DNA of 14,410 nt from Ignavibacteriales bacterium (GTDB lineage: Bacteria; Bacteroidota; Ignavibacteria; Ignavibacteriales; Melioribacteraceae). The DNA is taken from NCBI GenBank assembly GCA_020059785.1, contig JAGVBL010000286.1, positions 1 to 14,410 of the forward strand, given 5' to 3'. The translations under genes were made by a program, and so were the position numbers. Shown here piece by piece: positions 14,108-14,410 of the stretch. The notes beneath the pieces were generated by a model. It ran no database searches, was not told the origin of the DNA, and saw only the letters and a program-made list of their open reading frames with translations. Every line of letters starts with the position of its first letter. Positions within the stretch are counted from its first letter, which is position 1.

Positions 14108-14410
14108 AAAATAAGAAATCAAATCTCACTGAACTAACGATTCAAAACATAGATTCGTTAACAAAGCTCCGGAAAACAGATAACCGACAACCGAAAACAT
14201 ACTATTACGGCAAGCAGACAATAGATAGCTCGGATATAAAAAGCGTAGCGAAGATTTTACCTTCTCAATTTATTACACAGGGTCCCATATCCCAGCAATT
14301 TGAAAAAGAATTATGCGATTACTTCGGATCAAAATATGCCTCGGTAGCAGCTAATGGAACCGCTGCACTTCACTTAATTGCTCTTGCGCTCGGATGGGAA
14401 AAAAATGATG
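14104..14410 (+). CDS. pseC: PseC, UDP-4-amino-4,6-dideoxy-AltNAc transaminase, 3' end missing
   Basis: This is the N-terminal 102 residues of a DegT/DnrJ/EryC1/StrS PLP-dependent aminotransferase. PseC aminates the PseB product at C4 using glutamate. Recognisable parts are YGKQTIDSSDIKSVAKIL, then QFITQGPISQQFEKELCDYF, and NGTAALHLIALALGW, the family's start and PLP phosphate-binding region. The catalytic lysine lies beyond the edge. The only start codon in frame is ATG 14104, overlapping the previous stop. This gives 32 residues before YYYGKQ, whereas family members normally begin within a few residues of that point. Residues about 24-32 (KTDNRQPKT) are encoded by the right arm of the inverted repeat, so the extension was probably supplied by the inserted cassette. 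The pseC name rests on the family motifs plus the pseB partner; another sugar aminotransferase of the same family is possible. Confidence 0.85.
   Translation, partial: MKNKKSNLTELTIQNIDSLTKLRKTDNRQPKTYYYGKQTIDSSDIKSVAKILPSQFITQGPISQQFEKELCDYFGSKYASVAANGTAALHLIALALGWEKND
14177..14199 (-). repeat. Right arm of inverted repeat, inside the pseC coding sequence
   Basis: It is made of heptads ATAACCG, ACAACCG and AAAACAT (14180-14200), preceded by a related AAAACAG. It pairs with 13661-13683 at 19 of 23 positions. It is translated in the PseC frame as part of the extra N-terminal segment. Confidence 0.7.

Larger units (their letters stand above)
13661..14199 (+). mobile_element. Candidate S23/IVS-type cassette bounded by inverted repeats
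   Basis: About 540 bp are bounded by imperfect 23-bp inverted repeats, carry a single four-helix-bundle gene, and lie between two genes that are normally adjacent (pseB, pseC). IVS elements in 23S rRNA have the same design: inverted ends forming a stem and an S23-type reading frame inside. No transposase, integrase or clear target-site duplication is visible, so mobility is inferred. The true boundaries may lie further out, for example at array C (13615). Confidence 0.35.

Overview
The window is AT-rich, densely coded and almost entirely plus-strand. It looks chromosomal and comes from the Bacteroidota/Chlorobi/Ignavibacteria side of bacteria. Two things suggest this. Four separate transcription units are preceded by a TAnnTTTG box, the -7 element of Bacteroidetes-type promoters. 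The protein set (YfhO-like membrane protein, Wzx-like flippase, PseB/PseC, AbgT transporter) is also common in that group. The lineage call is an inference; there is no rRNA or marker gene to settle it.

Layout. (1) 1-698: the 3' part of a periplasmic cobalamin/siderophore-type binding protein. (2) 673-1222, minus strand: two small, overlapping four-cysteine proteins of unknown function, convergent with the first gene. (3) 1386-2504: a polyprenyl-phosphate-type family 2 glycosyltransferase starting at TTG. (4) 2636-10829: a run of surface-glycan genes. In order they are an NAD-dependent epimerase/dehydratase, a GT4 glycosyltransferase, a YfhO-family multi-pass protein, a flippase, a family 2 glycosyltransferase, and a frameshifted NGPSL-motif protein resembling GT42/DUF115 nonulosonate-type transferases. 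(5) 10957-12483: an AbgT-family transporter with its own promoter and a clear terminator, so probably an independent single-gene unit. (6) 12598-14410: pseB, a four-helix-bundle (S23/IVS-type) gene, and the start of pseC, which begin pseudaminic acid synthesis.

How the genes fit together. PseB and PseC make the first two intermediates of CMP-pseudaminic acid from UDP-GlcNAc. The glycosyltransferases, YfhO-like protein and flippase would assemble, modify and translocate a lipid-linked glycan. The frameshifted NGPSL protein is a candidate for the enzyme that adds the nonulosonic acid.

The most unusual structure is at the 3' end. The four-helix-bundle gene sits between pseB and pseC and is flanked by an imperfect inverted repeat (19 of 23 positions) built of 7-bp units. 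Its stop codon overlaps the pseC start (ATGA). The right-hand repeat is translated as part of an extra 32-residue N-terminus on PseC, and a 7-bp repeat array encodes the last residues of PseB. Other degenerate 7-bp arrays lie just after the genes ending at 2504 and 3688. The picture is of a small, possibly mobile, S23-type cassette that inserted without breaking the operon, in a genome that scatters heptad repeats between genes.
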